DNA of 64,000 bases, taken from NCBI RefSeq assembly GCF_004362145.1, contig NZ_SNXC01000014.1, positions 1 to 64,000 of the forward strand. The letters are read 5' to 3'. The DNA comes from Marinomonas balearica (GTDB lineage: Bacteria > Pseudomonadota > Gammaproteobacteria > Pseudomonadales > Marinomonadaceae). Both the position numbers and the translations under genes were made by a program. A model generated the notes under the pieces. It was not told the origin of the DNA. It worked only from the letters and a program-made list of their open reading frames with translations, and searched no databases. This document shows positions 16,840-25,685 of the stretch, piece after piece (the first letter of the stretch is position 1; each line of letters opens with the position of its first letter).

Positions 16840-17583
16840 ATGATCTCTCGTAGAGTAATAACACATACTATATGGGTTGCTCTGGTGTTGTGTGCGTCAG
16901 TTGCTTGGTATTTGCCACTGAATTACTGGTATCCCTTGATTCAGGGCGTTGCCCCTGCGAGCGTCTCTATCCAGTCTTTAGATGGGCATTGGTGGCAAGG
17001 AAAAGCGCGACTCACGATTCCCAATTTAAAGGGGAGTGTTGATATCAGTTGGAATGGATTGCCATTTCTAAAACAAGCTGACGTTCAAGCTGAGCATAAC
17101 CGATTTCAGATACTGGGTGACGTTCAGGCGACGACAGAAGGTTTCTTATTAAACATCGACTATGCCCGAATCAACGCAGATATCGCCAACTCCGCATTGT
17201 CCGCACAAAAGGTGGGATTGTCTGGTATGCCCATTTACCTTGATAAATGGCAGCTAAACTGGGAGTGGGGGGCAATGATCCCGGTCTCTGTCTTTGGTGA
17301 AGGCAAATGGGATTCTGGCAGCATATTCTTTAAAAATGGCAATCGCTCTCAACAAGCAAACGTAGATCATTGGCAATTGTTAGCAAGCACTTCAGCAAAG
17401 CAGCCACGCTTTGGTTTACTCAATGCTTCCAGCGAGAAAATGATCGATGTAAAAACGCTTGAGAACAATGAGGTTGAGCTGTCAATAATGCCCAGCTTTT
17501 TGAAAGAGCTTGGTATTAAGTGGAACGGAGATCCTAGTTATCCTGCATTTGTGCTTGTTCAGCCAATTGGCTTTACCATGTAA
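16840..17583 (+). CDS. gspN: Type II secretion system protein N
   Basis: A 247-residue protein (start at ATG 16840 after AAAAGGA) with one N-terminal membrane anchor (residues about 8-25) and a periplasmic part. It shows the GspN pattern: SIQSLDGHWWQGKARL and ISWNGLPFLK near the start, WNWEWG-like WQLNWEWG in the middle. GspN is an accessory inner-membrane component of some type II systems. It normally ends a gsp operon; here it follows kdsB and precedes gspC. Confidence 0.8.
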   Translation: MISRRVITHTIWVALVLCASVAWYLPLNYWYPLIQGVAPASVSIQSLDGHWWQGKARLTIPNLKGSVDISWNGLPFLKQADVQAEHNRFQILGDVQATTEGFLLNIDYARINADIANSALSAQKVGLSGMPIYLDKWQLNWEWGAMIPVSVFGEGKWDSGSIFFKNGNRSQQANVDHWQLLASTSAKQPRFGLLNASSEKMIDVKTLENNEVELSIMPSFLKELGIKWNGDPSYPAFVLVQPIGFTM

Positions 17584-17751
17584 CCGTGTTAATGCTCAGC
17601 TTTATAATTTAGTTGTAAAGTATTGCTCTTGATCGTTTATAAATTATCGACATGTTTGAAAGATGGAAGTAAAGTGGTTTCAGTTAAGATGGCTCTTAGA
17701 GTCAGTGATATCAAGCTGCAACTGGGAATAGTAAGTTGAGGATTAACTAAC

Positions 17752-18684
17752 GTGTTATCGTTGCTCATAAATGCAACTAAATCGATCATGATTTTTAGTA
17801 GCGTCACGCTCATCGCATGGCAAGCTGGTAAGTGGGTGACTGTCGGCACGGTTGGCCATGATGAATTATACTTGCCAAAAGTTTACGAACCTACGCGACA
17901 ATCGAACGAGAACTCGATTCCTACACCCTCAAAAGATATGTTTGGTGTGCTTCCTACTGTTAAAAAAGAAGCATCATTAGACAAAACAATTAAAAAGACT
18001 AAATTGAATTTGCTCCTTAAAGGAGTATTTCCTGCGTCAGAAAAGTCGAACGGAATGGCTATTATCACGTCAAAAGGCGCGAAAGATACGCTGTACAAAG
18101 TAGGCGAGAAAATTTCTTCAAATGTTAAATTAAACGAAGTCTTTGATTCATACGTTATTATCGAGCGCTCAGGCGTAAAAGAGAAACTTACCTTTCCAGA
18201 TGCGTCCAACAGTCTGTTTACATCTAGCTCAGACGGCGAAACCTTACCTGCAATTACACAAAATCGTGCTCAGTCAGCTGTGCTGCCCGGAAGCGCAAGG
18301 TCGGCCTATCAATCTATGTCAGGTGATGTGAAAGAGTATGATCAATCATCGAAACGACGCGACCCGTTAATCGAAGATTTGAATCAAATGACAGTAAAAG
18401 AATTGATCGATAACTATGAGAGTAAATTTACACAAGACCCTCAAGGCTTACTAAATTCAACAGGGTTAGAAGCAACAGGCAGCTCTTATAAGGTTGTCGC
18501 TGGCAGTCCCTTAACTCGCATTGGGTTGAAAGTGGGAGATGAGATAGTTTCAGTTAACGGTAAAACGGTCGGTAATGTATCTCAGGATGCTAGTTTGGCC
18601 AGTGTAATGCGATCTCAAGGGGTCGCTCGTATTGAAATGCGTCGCGGAGCACGACGCTTCTTTGTCAATTATCCTGTGAGATAG
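17752..18684 (+). CDS. gspC: Type II secretion system protein C
   Basis: A 310-residue GspC starting at GTG. It has an N-terminal transmembrane helix (about 8-25), then a homology-region domain (about 82-145; LNLLLKGVFPASEKSNGMAI, YKVGEKISSNVKLNEVF) that binds the secretin N0 domain. A linker follows, then a C-terminal PDZ domain (about 215-310; GSPLTRIGLKVGDEIVSVNG). It couples the inner-membrane platform to GspD. The 168-bp gap upstream may carry its own promoter. Confidence 0.92.
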   Translation: MLSLLINATKSIMIFSSVTLIAWQAGKWVTVGTVGHDELYLPKVYEPTRQSNENSIPTPSKDMFGVLPTVKKEASLDKTIKKTKLNLLLKGVFPASEKSNGMAIITSKGAKDTLYKVGEKISSNVKLNEVFDSYVIIERSGVKEKLTFPDASNSLFTSSSDGETLPAITQNRAQSAVLPGSARSAYQSMSGDVKEYDQSSKRRDPLIEDLNQMTVKELIDNYESKFTQDPQGLLNSTGLEATGSSYKVVAGSPLTRIGLKVGDEIVSVNGKTVGNVSQDASLASVMRSQGVARIEMRRGARRFFVNYPVR

Positions 18685-18700
18685 GAAAAGGATCGTATCT

Positions 18701-20572
18701 GTGATTAATGTAGTAAAGAGAGCGTTACTTGTTTCGCTATTGTGTCCGATATTGGCTTTTGCGCAAACTTGGAAAGTTAACCTTCAAGATGCGGATATAA
18801 ATTTGTTCATCCGACAGGTGTCTGAAATTACCGACAAGAGCTTTATAATCGACCCTCGGGTAAAGGGTAGAGTCACCGTTATTTCTAATGCGGATCTAGA
18901 TAAAGATTCAGTGTTTAAACTGTTTTTATCGGTTTTGTCGGTTCATGGGTATGCTGCGATCGAATCCGATGAAGGAATTAAAATTTTACCTCAAAACGTG
19001 GCTAAGCAAGGTGGTTTGACATTTGATAAAGATGGTCGGACTGCCGGTGAGCTTTTGGTTACGCGCGTTATCCCAATTACGAATGCGGTGGCTTCAGAAC
19101 TTGTTCCTATTCTACGTCCTCTTATTCCTCAATACGGACACCTTGCCGCAGTAAATGAAGTGAACGCTCTGATTATTAGTGATCATGCGGCCAATATTCG
19201 AGAACTAGAAGACATCATTTCTCGTTTGGACAGCACGGTAGAAGGCCAAATACGTGTCGTTAAACTACAGCATGCTTGGGCAGGTGATCTGATCGAAATG
19301 CTGAGTCAGCTTGTGGAAGGTGCAGAATCAGGTAATGGTAGAAAGAGCTCTAGTTCTAATTCGAGTAAAATTATTGCGGATGAGCGTACAAACCGATTGG
19401 TGCTAAAAGGAAAAGAAGCGACATTGGATCAGATAGAGGGGTTGATACAGCAGTTGGATCAGCCGTCTGATTCTACCACTCGTTTGAAAGTAATACCGCT
19501 TCGCTATGCGGATGCAAAAACGACAGCAGAGCTTATCACGGGATTGCTCAGCGCTGAAAAAACAGCTCAAAACTCAGAAAGACCTGAAAGCTCTTTCGTT
19601 CAGGCTGATGAATCCTTGAATGCGCTTGTAGTCAGCGCAGAGCCTAATGTGATGGCTGATATAATGGGAGTTCTTACGGAATTAGATATTCCGAGAGCGC
19701 AAGTGTTAATCGAAGCCATCATTGTTGAAGTTAAGATGGAAAGCTCAGATGCGCTGGGTTTTCAATGGTTGTTTGGCGATACATCTGATTCGACGACGCC
19801 AGTTTTAGGTACTAATTTTAGTGCCGCTGGTGGAAGCTTGAGTGATATTGCGACATCGGTTGTGGCAGGTACGCCAACGTTATCTAACGGCATAACCGTG
19901 GGAGCGGCGTCGTTTAACAGTGACGGTGATTTGAATATGGCGGGGATACTGCAGGCCATACAGAGCAATTCCAACTCAAACTTGTTGTCTACCCCTAAAA
20001 TTATGACACTTGATAATCAAAAATCTAAAATTCTTGTAGGGGAGACTCGTCCGTTTCAAACGGGGGGATATTCTGATTCCAGTAGCAGTGCTTTTGTGAC
20101 CACGTCCCGTGAAGACATCGGTTTGACCTTGGAAGTAACGCCTCATATCAATGCAGACAATGAGGTTAAAATGGAAGTGAGTCAAATCGTAGAAGCCGCC
20201 TCGCCAGAAGCAAGTTCTCTGGGTACGATTACTACCAAACGAGAAATCGAGACAACGGTTATTGCAGGTAACCGTAAAACCATCGTTCTAGGTGGATTAA
20301 TAGAAGATAATGTTGTTGAAGTTGAACAAAAAGTACCGTTATTGGGAGATATTCCAATTCTTGGGGCGCTGTTTAGAAGTACGTCCTACGAAAATAATAA
20401 GAAAAATTTGCTGGTTTTCATTAGGCCAACTATATTGCGCAATGCTGTTGATGCGGAGCAAATGGCGCAATCAAAATACAATTCGTTTAGATCAATTGAG
20501 CTTCAGATGCCAATTGAGGCGACGCGTGCAGATTCATTAGACGGTTTGTTTAACAATCCGTTGGTTCAATAA
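18701..20572 (+). CDS. gspD: Type II secretion system secretin D
   Basis: A 623-residue outer-membrane secretin with a signal peptide (to about residue 22), an N0 domain (TWKVNLQDADINLFIRQV), N1-N3 repeats (about 120-330, with NALIISDHAANIRELE and the Ser-rich linker SSSSNSSK) and a C-terminal secretin barrel. The signature is VPLLGDIPILGALFRSTSYE near residue 545. It lies 16 bases after gspC. No gspE-M genes follow; the next gene is a lipoprotein and then the flagellar cluster, so the pump components must be elsewhere. Confidence 0.95.
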   Translation: MINVVKRALLVSLLCPILAFAQTWKVNLQDADINLFIRQVSEITDKSFIIDPRVKGRVTVISNADLDKDSVFKLFLSVLSVHGYAAIESDEGIKILPQNVAKQGGLTFDKDGRTAGELLVTRVIPITNAVASELVPILRPLIPQYGHLAAVNEVNALIISDHAANIRELEDIISRLDSTVEGQIRVVKLQHAWAGDLIEMLSQLVEGAESGNGRKSSSSNSSKIIADERTNRLVLKGKEATLDQIEGLIQQLDQPSDSTTRLKVIPLRYADAKTTAELITGLLSAEKTAQNSERPESSFVQADESLNALVVSAEPNVMADIMGVLTELDIPRAQVLIEAIIVEVKMESSDALGFQWLFGDTSDSTTPVLGTNFSAAGGSLSDIATSVVAGTPTLSNGITVGAASFNSDGDLNMAGILQAIQSNSNSNLLSTPKIMTLDNQKSKILVGETRPFQTGGYSDSSSSAFVTTSREDIGLTLEVTPHINADNEVKMEVSQIVEAASPEASSLGTITTKREIETTVIAGNRKTIVLGGLIEDNVVEVEQKVPLLGDIPILGALFRSTSYENNKKNLLVFIRPTILRNAVDAEQMAQSKYNSFRSIELQMPIEATRADSLDGLFNNPLVQ

Positions 20573-20646
20573 TAGTCTTTGTGGTTTAGTATTATGCTAT
20601 GAGCATAATTCAATGATTAACGGTGCTTGCATAGAGGGATATGGAA

Positions 20647-21234
20647 ATGAAATTAAAGTTTTTGGGTTTGGGCCTTGTTGCTCTTACTGTCGTTGCTTGT
20701 AGTTCAACAGAAGTTAAAGAAGAAGCTGCGCCTGTAGCCGCTTGTATTTTTGCTGATGGCTCAAATCAAGCTGCGCCTGAGTGGGTGTGTGGTGCTCCTA
20801 TTGAAGGTATGAGTTTGTCGGCCGTCGGATACAGTGAAAAATCAGCTGCGGGCTACAACTATATGAAGCAAATGGCAGCCACATCTGCGCGAGTTGAGTT
20901 GGCACAAGTGTTGAGTGTTGATGTTCAAAATATGGTGAAGCAGTATGTGGAAACCACTGGAGCAGGTGAATCAGAAACAGTGGATCGCGTAAATTCTGTA
21001 GTGACTAAGCAGATCACTGAGCAATCATTAATCGGCTCTCAGGTCGTGCGTCAAATGCCTACGCCATCAGGCGGTATTGTTGTCGCAGTAGGTTTGGACC
21101 CTGAACAGGCGGGTTCACTTTCTGAGTCGATTCTGCGTACATCAATGAAGAATAACGCCGCTTTGTTTCAAAAAATTCAAGCTGAAAAAAGCTTTGATGA
21201 GTTAGCCGCAGAAATCGCGAAACGCCAATACTAA
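20647..21234 (+). CDS. LPP20-family outer-membrane lipoprotein, flagellum-associated
   Basis: A 195-residue lipoprotein. The signal peptide ends in the lipobox LTVVAC (Cys about residue 18). The ATG at 20647 fits the GAGGG site better than the ATG six bases earlier. The body has the LPP20-type pattern (APEWVCGAP, ALSAVGYS-like MSLSAVGYSEKSAAGY, followed by an alanine-rich helix). Vibrio FlgP, which helps build the outer-membrane ring of sheathed polar flagella, belongs to this superfamily. Position next to flgB supports a flagellar role, but direct orthology is unproven. Confidence 0.7.
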   Translation: MKLKFLGLGLVALTVVACSSTEVKEEAAPVAACIFADGSNQAAPEWVCGAPIEGMSLSAVGYSEKSAAGYNYMKQMAATSARVELAQVLSVDVQNMVKQYVETTGAGESETVDRVNSVVTKQITEQSLIGSQVVRQMPTPSGGIVVAVGLDPEQAGSLSESILRTSMKNNAALFQKIQAEKSFDELAAEIAKRQY

Positions 21235-21287
21235 GATGTGACTCTCAGTGGCACTTTGCCATTGATGTTGTATCCGAAATTTTCTAT

Positions 21288-21319
21288 AAGCCTTGTGGTG
21301 ATTCCACAAGGCTTTTTTA
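21288..21319 (+). terminator. Rho-independent terminator after the lipoprotein gene
   Basis: AAGCCTTGTGG (21288-21298) pairs with CCACAAGGCTT (21304-21314) over a 5-nt loop and is followed by a T-run. It separates the lipoprotein transcript from the flg operon. Confidence 0.9.
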
Positions 21320-21420
21320 TTGCCGCTTTTTGCCACTGTATTCATTTAATCTGTTGCCGCTTTACCGTTTTTATATCTACTTAATGCGATAAGTCCGCAT
21401 GAGCAGTGGTTTTTGGAAAT

Positions 21421-21436
21421 TGGCATTTTAATTGCT
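21421..21436 (+). promoter_or_regulatory. Sigma-54 promoter of the flgB operon
   Basis: TGGCATTTTAATTGCT has the invariant GG-N10-GC spacing (GG 21422-21423, GC 21434-21435) and matches TGGCAC-N5-TTGCW well. It lies 77 bases before the flgB ATG, as expected for an RpoN-dependent class of rod and hook genes activated by a FleQ/FlrC-type regulator. Confidence 0.8.
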
Positions 21437-21512
21437 TTGTTAAAGATAAAATTCGGTTTAGAACCTATTAGAAAGTCATAAATTGGCTGGTTTAGATAAA
21501 TTTGAGGGTAGT

Positions 21513-21908
21513 ATGGCAATCACATTTCAACAAGCTTTTGCAGGACATGATGAAACGCTTAAGTTTCGCAGTGCAAGAGCATCTGTTTTAGCGAACAACA
21601 TTGCGAATGCAGATACCCCTCATTACAAAGCCAGAGATATTACATTTGATTCTATGCTGCAAAGCGAAGTTAATCGTTTGGATTTAGCGGGCAGTGATGA
21701 TCAGCATATCGCTGGCTCTAGCACATTTGGAACAGATGATGCTTTGCTCTATAGAAACCCAAGCCAACCGTCGTTAGACGGCAATACAGTTGATATGCAG
21801 CGAGAGCAGGCAGAGTTCGCTCAAAACGCATTGCAGTTTGATACCAGCTTTTTGTTTTTAGAACGAAAAGTGAGTGGTATGAAAAAAGCAATTTCTGGAG
21901 GTCAATAA
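21513..21908 (+). CDS. flgB: Flagellar basal-body rod protein FlgB
   Basis: A 131-residue proximal rod subunit. It shows the rod-family signature VLANNIANADTPHYKARDI (about residues 26-44) and a C-terminal amphipathic helix (FLFLERKVSGMKKAI). The start at ATG 21513 follows GAGGG; the open frame extends ten codons upstream but without homology. It is the first gene of a continuous flgBCDE block, two bases ahead of flgC. Confidence 0.95.
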   Translation: MAITFQQAFAGHDETLKFRSARASVLANNIANADTPHYKARDITFDSMLQSEVNRLDLAGSDDQHIAGSSTFGTDDALLYRNPSQPSLDGNTVDMQREQAEFAQNALQFDTSFLFLERKVSGMKKAISGGQ

Positions 21909-21910
21909 TC

Positions 21911-22360
21911 ATGTCATTAAATAATATTTTTGCGATTTCCGGTTCTGCAATGAGCGCACAAACGATTCGTTTAAATACTGTTGCCAGTAATATTGCAAAC
22001 GTTGACAGTGTTGCTAGCTCTGTTGATGAAACGTATCGCGCACGCAAGCCTGTTTTTTCTGAAATGATGGAAGAGTCTATGCGAGCTCGTGGGTGGCGAG
22101 ATGTTTCAGATGATGATCTACAATCTGGTGTGGGTGTGCATGTCGCAGGGATTGTTGAATCCGATGCGCCCTTGAATCCACGTTATGAGCCGGACCATCC
22201 AATGTCGAATGAAGAAGGCTATGTGTTCTACCCGAATGTTAATCCAGTCGAAGAGATGGCCGATATGATGTCCGCAACACGCTCTTTTCAGACTAATGTT
22301 GAAGTAATGAATTCTGCGAAGAGTATGATGCAAAAAATGCTGACTCTTGGGCAGTCCTAG
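21911..22360 (+). CDS. flgC: Flagellar basal-body rod protein FlgC
   Basis: A 149-residue proximal rod subunit. The N-terminal motif IRLNTVASNIANVDSVASS and the C-terminal PVEEMADMMSATRSFQTNVEVMN helix are both typical of FlgC. It assembles with FlgB and FlgF above the MS ring after export by the flagellar type III apparatus. It is directly coupled to flgB. Confidence 0.96.
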   Translation: MSLNNIFAISGSAMSAQTIRLNTVASNIANVDSVASSVDETYRARKPVFSEMMEESMRARGWRDVSDDDLQSGVGVHVAGIVESDAPLNPRYEPDHPMSNEEGYVFYPNVNPVEEMADMMSATRSFQTNVEVMNSAKSMMQKMLTLGQS

Positions 22361-22370
22361 GAGATAAATA

Positions 22371-23081
22371 ATGGCTGATACAACTGCAACAACGGGGCTG
22401 AATTCGTTAATTTCGCAATACGGTACTGATTCGGCAAAGATTAAAGCGGGTATTACGACGGACTCTAGTGCAGAGACATCGTCAAGTGATTCGCTTGCTG
22501 ACAAAAATGTGTTTATGGAGCTTTATATCGCTCAATTGAAAAACCAAGACCCGACTGAGCCTCAAGAGACGGGAGATATGGTTTCTCAGATGGCGGAATT
22601 TAGTTCACTAGAGCAGCTGACAGAAATGTCTTCGAGTCTTACCTCTATGTCAGAGGCTTTGGTGTCCAGTCAGGCGCTGACTGCTTCAACGTTGGTGGGT
22701 AAGTATGCTTACGTTGATCAAGATACTATTTCATACGATGGAAGTAATTCCGCTAGTATTAAGGTGTCTATTCCAACCGACTCAACTTCTACTTCTATCA
22801 GTATTACTGATTCTAGTGGTAATGTAATAAGAAGCGGCAGTCTTGATTCTGATGGTAAGTATACGTGGGATGGTAAAGATGATGCAGGAGAAGATGTTGC
22901 TGCGGGTGATTATAATATTGTCGCAACCTCAAAAAATGTGTCGGGTGAATCAACTCAATTGACAGCGCAAGTTGCCAGTCGAATTAACGGTGTTAGCTTA
23001 AATGGTACTGATGGTACATCACTGAATATTAATGGTTATGGCACACTAAAATTAACAGATACAATCGATATCATCGGTTAA
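22371..23081 (+). CDS. flgD: Hook assembly scaffold FlgD
   Basis: A 236-residue hook-capping protein. The N-terminal part carries the export and capping motif FMELYIAQLKNQDPTEPQE and MAEFSSLEQLTEM. The C-terminal half holds the FlgD Ig-like/tudor fold (GKYTWDGKDDAGEDVAAGDY). It caps the growing hook and is lost at completion. It lies ten bases after flgC and thirteen before flgE. Confidence 0.95.
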   Translation: MADTTATTGLNSLISQYGTDSAKIKAGITTDSSAETSSSDSLADKNVFMELYIAQLKNQDPTEPQETGDMVSQMAEFSSLEQLTEMSSSLTSMSEALVSSQALTASTLVGKYAYVDQDTISYDGSNSASIKVSIPTDSTSTSISITDSSGNVIRSGSLDSDGKYTWDGKDDAGEDVAAGDYNIVATSKNVSGESTQLTAQVASRINGVSLNGTDGTSLNINGYGTLKLTDTIDIIG

Positions 23082-23094
23082 GCGGAGAATTGTT

Positions 23095-24768
23095 ATGGGT
23101 TTTAATACAGCACTTTCAGGAATTAAAGCATCCGCTGACTATTTAGGAGTCACGGGTAACAACATAGCGAACGCTGATACAACGGGCTTTAAAAAATCTC
23201 GAATTGAATTTGGTGACTTGTACAATACCAATGTTATAGGTTCAGGCAGTAGTAATACCATTGGTAGTGGTGTCAGTGTGAATAACATTGCACAAGATTT
23301 CTCTGCTGGTAACTATAATGATACAGGGAATAATCTTGATGTAGCTGTAGATGGCAGTGGTTTCTTTGTTATCGACGAAGGTGGTGTGCAAACCTACTCC
23401 CGAGCTGGCGATTTTAAGTTAGACGAAGATGGTAACCTAGTTACTAATGATGGTGGCTTTGTTCAAGGTTACAATGCGGTAAATGGTGCTATTGGTGGTA
23501 CATTAGAAAACCTACAAGTGCCTACTGAACGTATAGCGCCTCAGGCAACGACAGAAGTAGATATTCAGGTGAACCTTAATTCATCGGATGAAGATGTACC
23601 GGCTTATATTGCTCAGTCTTTTGATCCGACTGATCCTGATACTTATACTTATGCTCAAACAACAACTCAAACTGATGGCGCGGGCGATCAGCATGTAATT
23701 ACACTGTACTATGCTAAAAGTGAAGACCCAAATACTTATCAAGTCTATGCAACTGTTGGTGGTGAGCTTCAAGATTCTACAGGTACAGATTGGCTTGCTG
23801 CGGATACATTTGTTACATTCGATGATGCTGATGGCACGACTAGTGGTACGGCATATTCCGCAATATACAGTGGTAACACTGGGCCGGGGGTGGGGGATAT
23901 TGGTACAACCTTAGCTTTCACAATTACTGGTACTGATGACGACGGCGATACGCTAACACGAACGTTTGATCCCGCTGTAGCGGGTGACGTAACAACTCCT
24001 GAAGGTAATGCTCGGGAAAGCTTTGATCCAGATGATCCTGAAACATATACCTACAATAACACTAATACAATTTATGATTCATTGGGTGAGTCGCATACTA
24101 TAGGTTACTATTTTATCAAACAGGGTGAGAATAACACTTGGGAATTAAAGGTGACCGTTGATGGTGAATCAACGGATTCAGATGGAAACCTCTTTTTGCC
24201 TGAGGATACCATTGTTCAGTTTGATTCAAGTGGTAATTTGACTGGGACTTTTACAGGCTATGAGCCTTATACAACGCCAGTGCCTGCAACGGATTTAACT
24301 ATAACAGGCTGGGATCCAACAAACTTAGCAGGTGAGATAGAGCTTTCGTTTACGGATTCAACTCAATATGCAATTACGAGTACAGATACGTTCGGGCAAG
24401 ACGGGTATGCGGCAGGTGAGTTGCAAGGGGTGAGCTTCGACGAGGATGGGTATCTGATTGCTACTTATACTAATCAGCAAACAGCAACGTTAGGGCAGAT
24501 CGCGCTAGCAACCTTTGATAATACGGATGGGTTGTCTCCTTCTGGCAATACAGGTTGGGTGGCAAGCTCTAGTTCTGGGGCGGCAAATATCGGCAAGCCG
24601 AATACAGGAACTTTGGGAAGTATTAAAGGGGGGTCGCTTGAGGAATCAAACGTTGACTTGACCTCCGAGCTCGTTGCGTTGATTGAAGCTCAGCGAAATT
24701 ACCAAGCGAACTCTAAGACGCTAGAAACAGAAAATACTGTAACTCAGACGATTATTAACCTTCGTTAA
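23095..24768 (+). CDS. flgE: Flagellar hook protein FlgE with a duplicated domain
   Basis: A 557-residue hook subunit, longer than the ~400 of enteric FlgE. The N-terminal rod/hook motif (GVTGNNIANADTTGFKKSR) and C-terminal helix (ESNVDLTSELVALIEAQRNY) are standard. The middle contains two related segments of about 75 residues, one starting SFDPTDPDTYTYAQT (nt about 23617) and one SFDPDDPETYTYNNT (nt about 24018). Both run through a YYxxK strand to a DTxVxFD strand, indicating an internal duplication of a surface domain. A terminator follows the gene. Confidence 0.95.
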   Translation: MGFNTALSGIKASADYLGVTGNNIANADTTGFKKSRIEFGDLYNTNVIGSGSSNTIGSGVSVNNIAQDFSAGNYNDTGNNLDVAVDGSGFFVIDEGGVQTYSRAGDFKLDEDGNLVTNDGGFVQGYNAVNGAIGGTLENLQVPTERIAPQATTEVDIQVNLNSSDEDVPAYIAQSFDPTDPDTYTYAQTTTQTDGAGDQHVITLYYAKSEDPNTYQVYATVGGELQDSTGTDWLAADTFVTFDDADGTTSGTAYSAIYSGNTGPGVGDIGTTLAFTITGTDDDGDTLTRTFDPAVAGDVTTPEGNARESFDPDDPETYTYNNTNTIYDSLGESHTIGYYFIKQGENNTWELKVTVDGESTDSDGNLFLPEDTIVQFDSSGNLTGTFTGYEPYTTPVPATDLTITGWDPTNLAGEIELSFTDSTQYAITSTDTFGQDGYAAGELQGVSFDEDGYLIATYTNQQTATLGQIALATFDNTDGLSPSGNTGWVASSSSGAANIGKPNTGTLGSIKGGSLEESNVDLTSELVALIEAQRNYQANSKTLETENTVTQTIINLR

Positions 24769-24797
24769 GCTCTAAACGTTTTATATCGAAGAAATTT

Positions 24798-24821
24798 AAA
24801 CCGGCGAAAGCCGGTTTTTTT
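24798..24821 (+). terminator. Rho-independent terminator after flgE
   Basis: AAACCGGC (24798-24805) and GCCGGTTT (24810-24817) enclose a GAAA tetraloop and are followed by T residues. It ends the flgBCDE transcript. Confidence 0.9.
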
Positions 24822-24856
24822 ATGTCTATGGTTTGTTTTTAAAGTGTTTTTTAAAG

Positions 24857-24873
24857 ATGGCATGGGTTTTGAA
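24857..24873 (+). promoter_or_regulatory. Possible sigma-54 promoter of flgF
   Basis: ATGGCATGGGTTTTGAA resembles TGGCAC-N5-TTGCW, with GG (24859-24860) then ten bases then GA rather than GC. Placed after the flgE terminator and about 50 bases before flgF, it is the best candidate for restarting transcription. Confidence 0.4.
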
Positions 24874-24923
24874 TAATGTATTGTTAATTGTTCGATAGAT
24901 AACACTGTTAATTGGAGTACGTG

Positions 24924-25661
24924 ATGGATAGAGCTTTGTATTTGGCCATGAGTGGAGGCACTCAAGTGATGAATGCACAAGGTATTCACGCGAATAATTT
25001 AGCCAACGTCGCAACGACAGGTTTTCGAGCAGATTTTGAACAGGCTCGTTCTATGCAGGTTAATGGTGATTATTACCCTTCGCGGGTGTACGCAATGACA
25101 GAGAACCCCGGAACAAGAATGGAAAGAGGGGTGATGATTGAAACGGGTCGGGATATGGATATTGCGATACAAGGCGATGGTTTTATTGCCGCTATGGATG
25201 AGACAGGCCAAGAAGTATACACACGTGCTGGAGACCTTCAGCTAACGCCTTCTGGACAGCTTGTTACCGGAACGGGGTTGCCTGTTCTTGGGAGTGCTGG
25301 CCCCGTTTTCCTTCCGCCTTTGGATGCGCTGCATGTTGGAGCGGATGGAACTATTTCGTTTATTCCTCAAGGTGGCGATGCGACACAAACGACATCAATA
25401 GGGCAAATTAAACTTGTAAATACGGACGCTGAAAACCTTACCAAAGGAAATGATGGGCTTCTTAGAACTAAGAATGGTGAGCCTCTCGATGCAGATAACA
25501 ATGTAAAGGTGATTTCTGGCTTTCTTGAAGGCAGTAATGTTAACGCCGTAGAAGAAATGACGGAAATTATGGAACTTGCCCGTCGTTTTGAGATGAATAT
25601 TAAAGTGATGGATTCCGTTAGACAAAACGCCACAGCATCGGCGAAAGTCTTAGAGCGCTAG
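24924..25661 (+). CDS. flgF: Flagellar basal-body rod protein FlgF
   Basis: A 245-residue proximal rod protein. It shows MSGGTQVMNAQGIHANNLANV near the start, the DMDIAIQGDGFIAAMDETGQEVYTRAGDLQL core and the C-terminal LARRFEMNIKVMDSV helix. The ATG at 24924 is favoured by GGAG; an in-frame TTG at 24912 is possible. It is 24 bases before flgG. Confidence 0.95.
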   Translation: MDRALYLAMSGGTQVMNAQGIHANNLANVATTGFRADFEQARSMQVNGDYYPSRVYAMTENPGTRMERGVMIETGRDMDIAIQGDGFIAAMDETGQEVYTRAGDLQLTPSGQLVTGTGLPVLGSAGPVFLPPLDALHVGADGTISFIPQGGDATQTTSIGQIKLVNTDAENLTKGNDGLLRTKNGEPLDADNNVKVISGFLEGSNVNAVEEMTEIMELARRFEMNIKVMDSVRQNATASAKVLER

Positions 25662-25685
25662 TAGAATTAAATAGGTAGTAGACAT

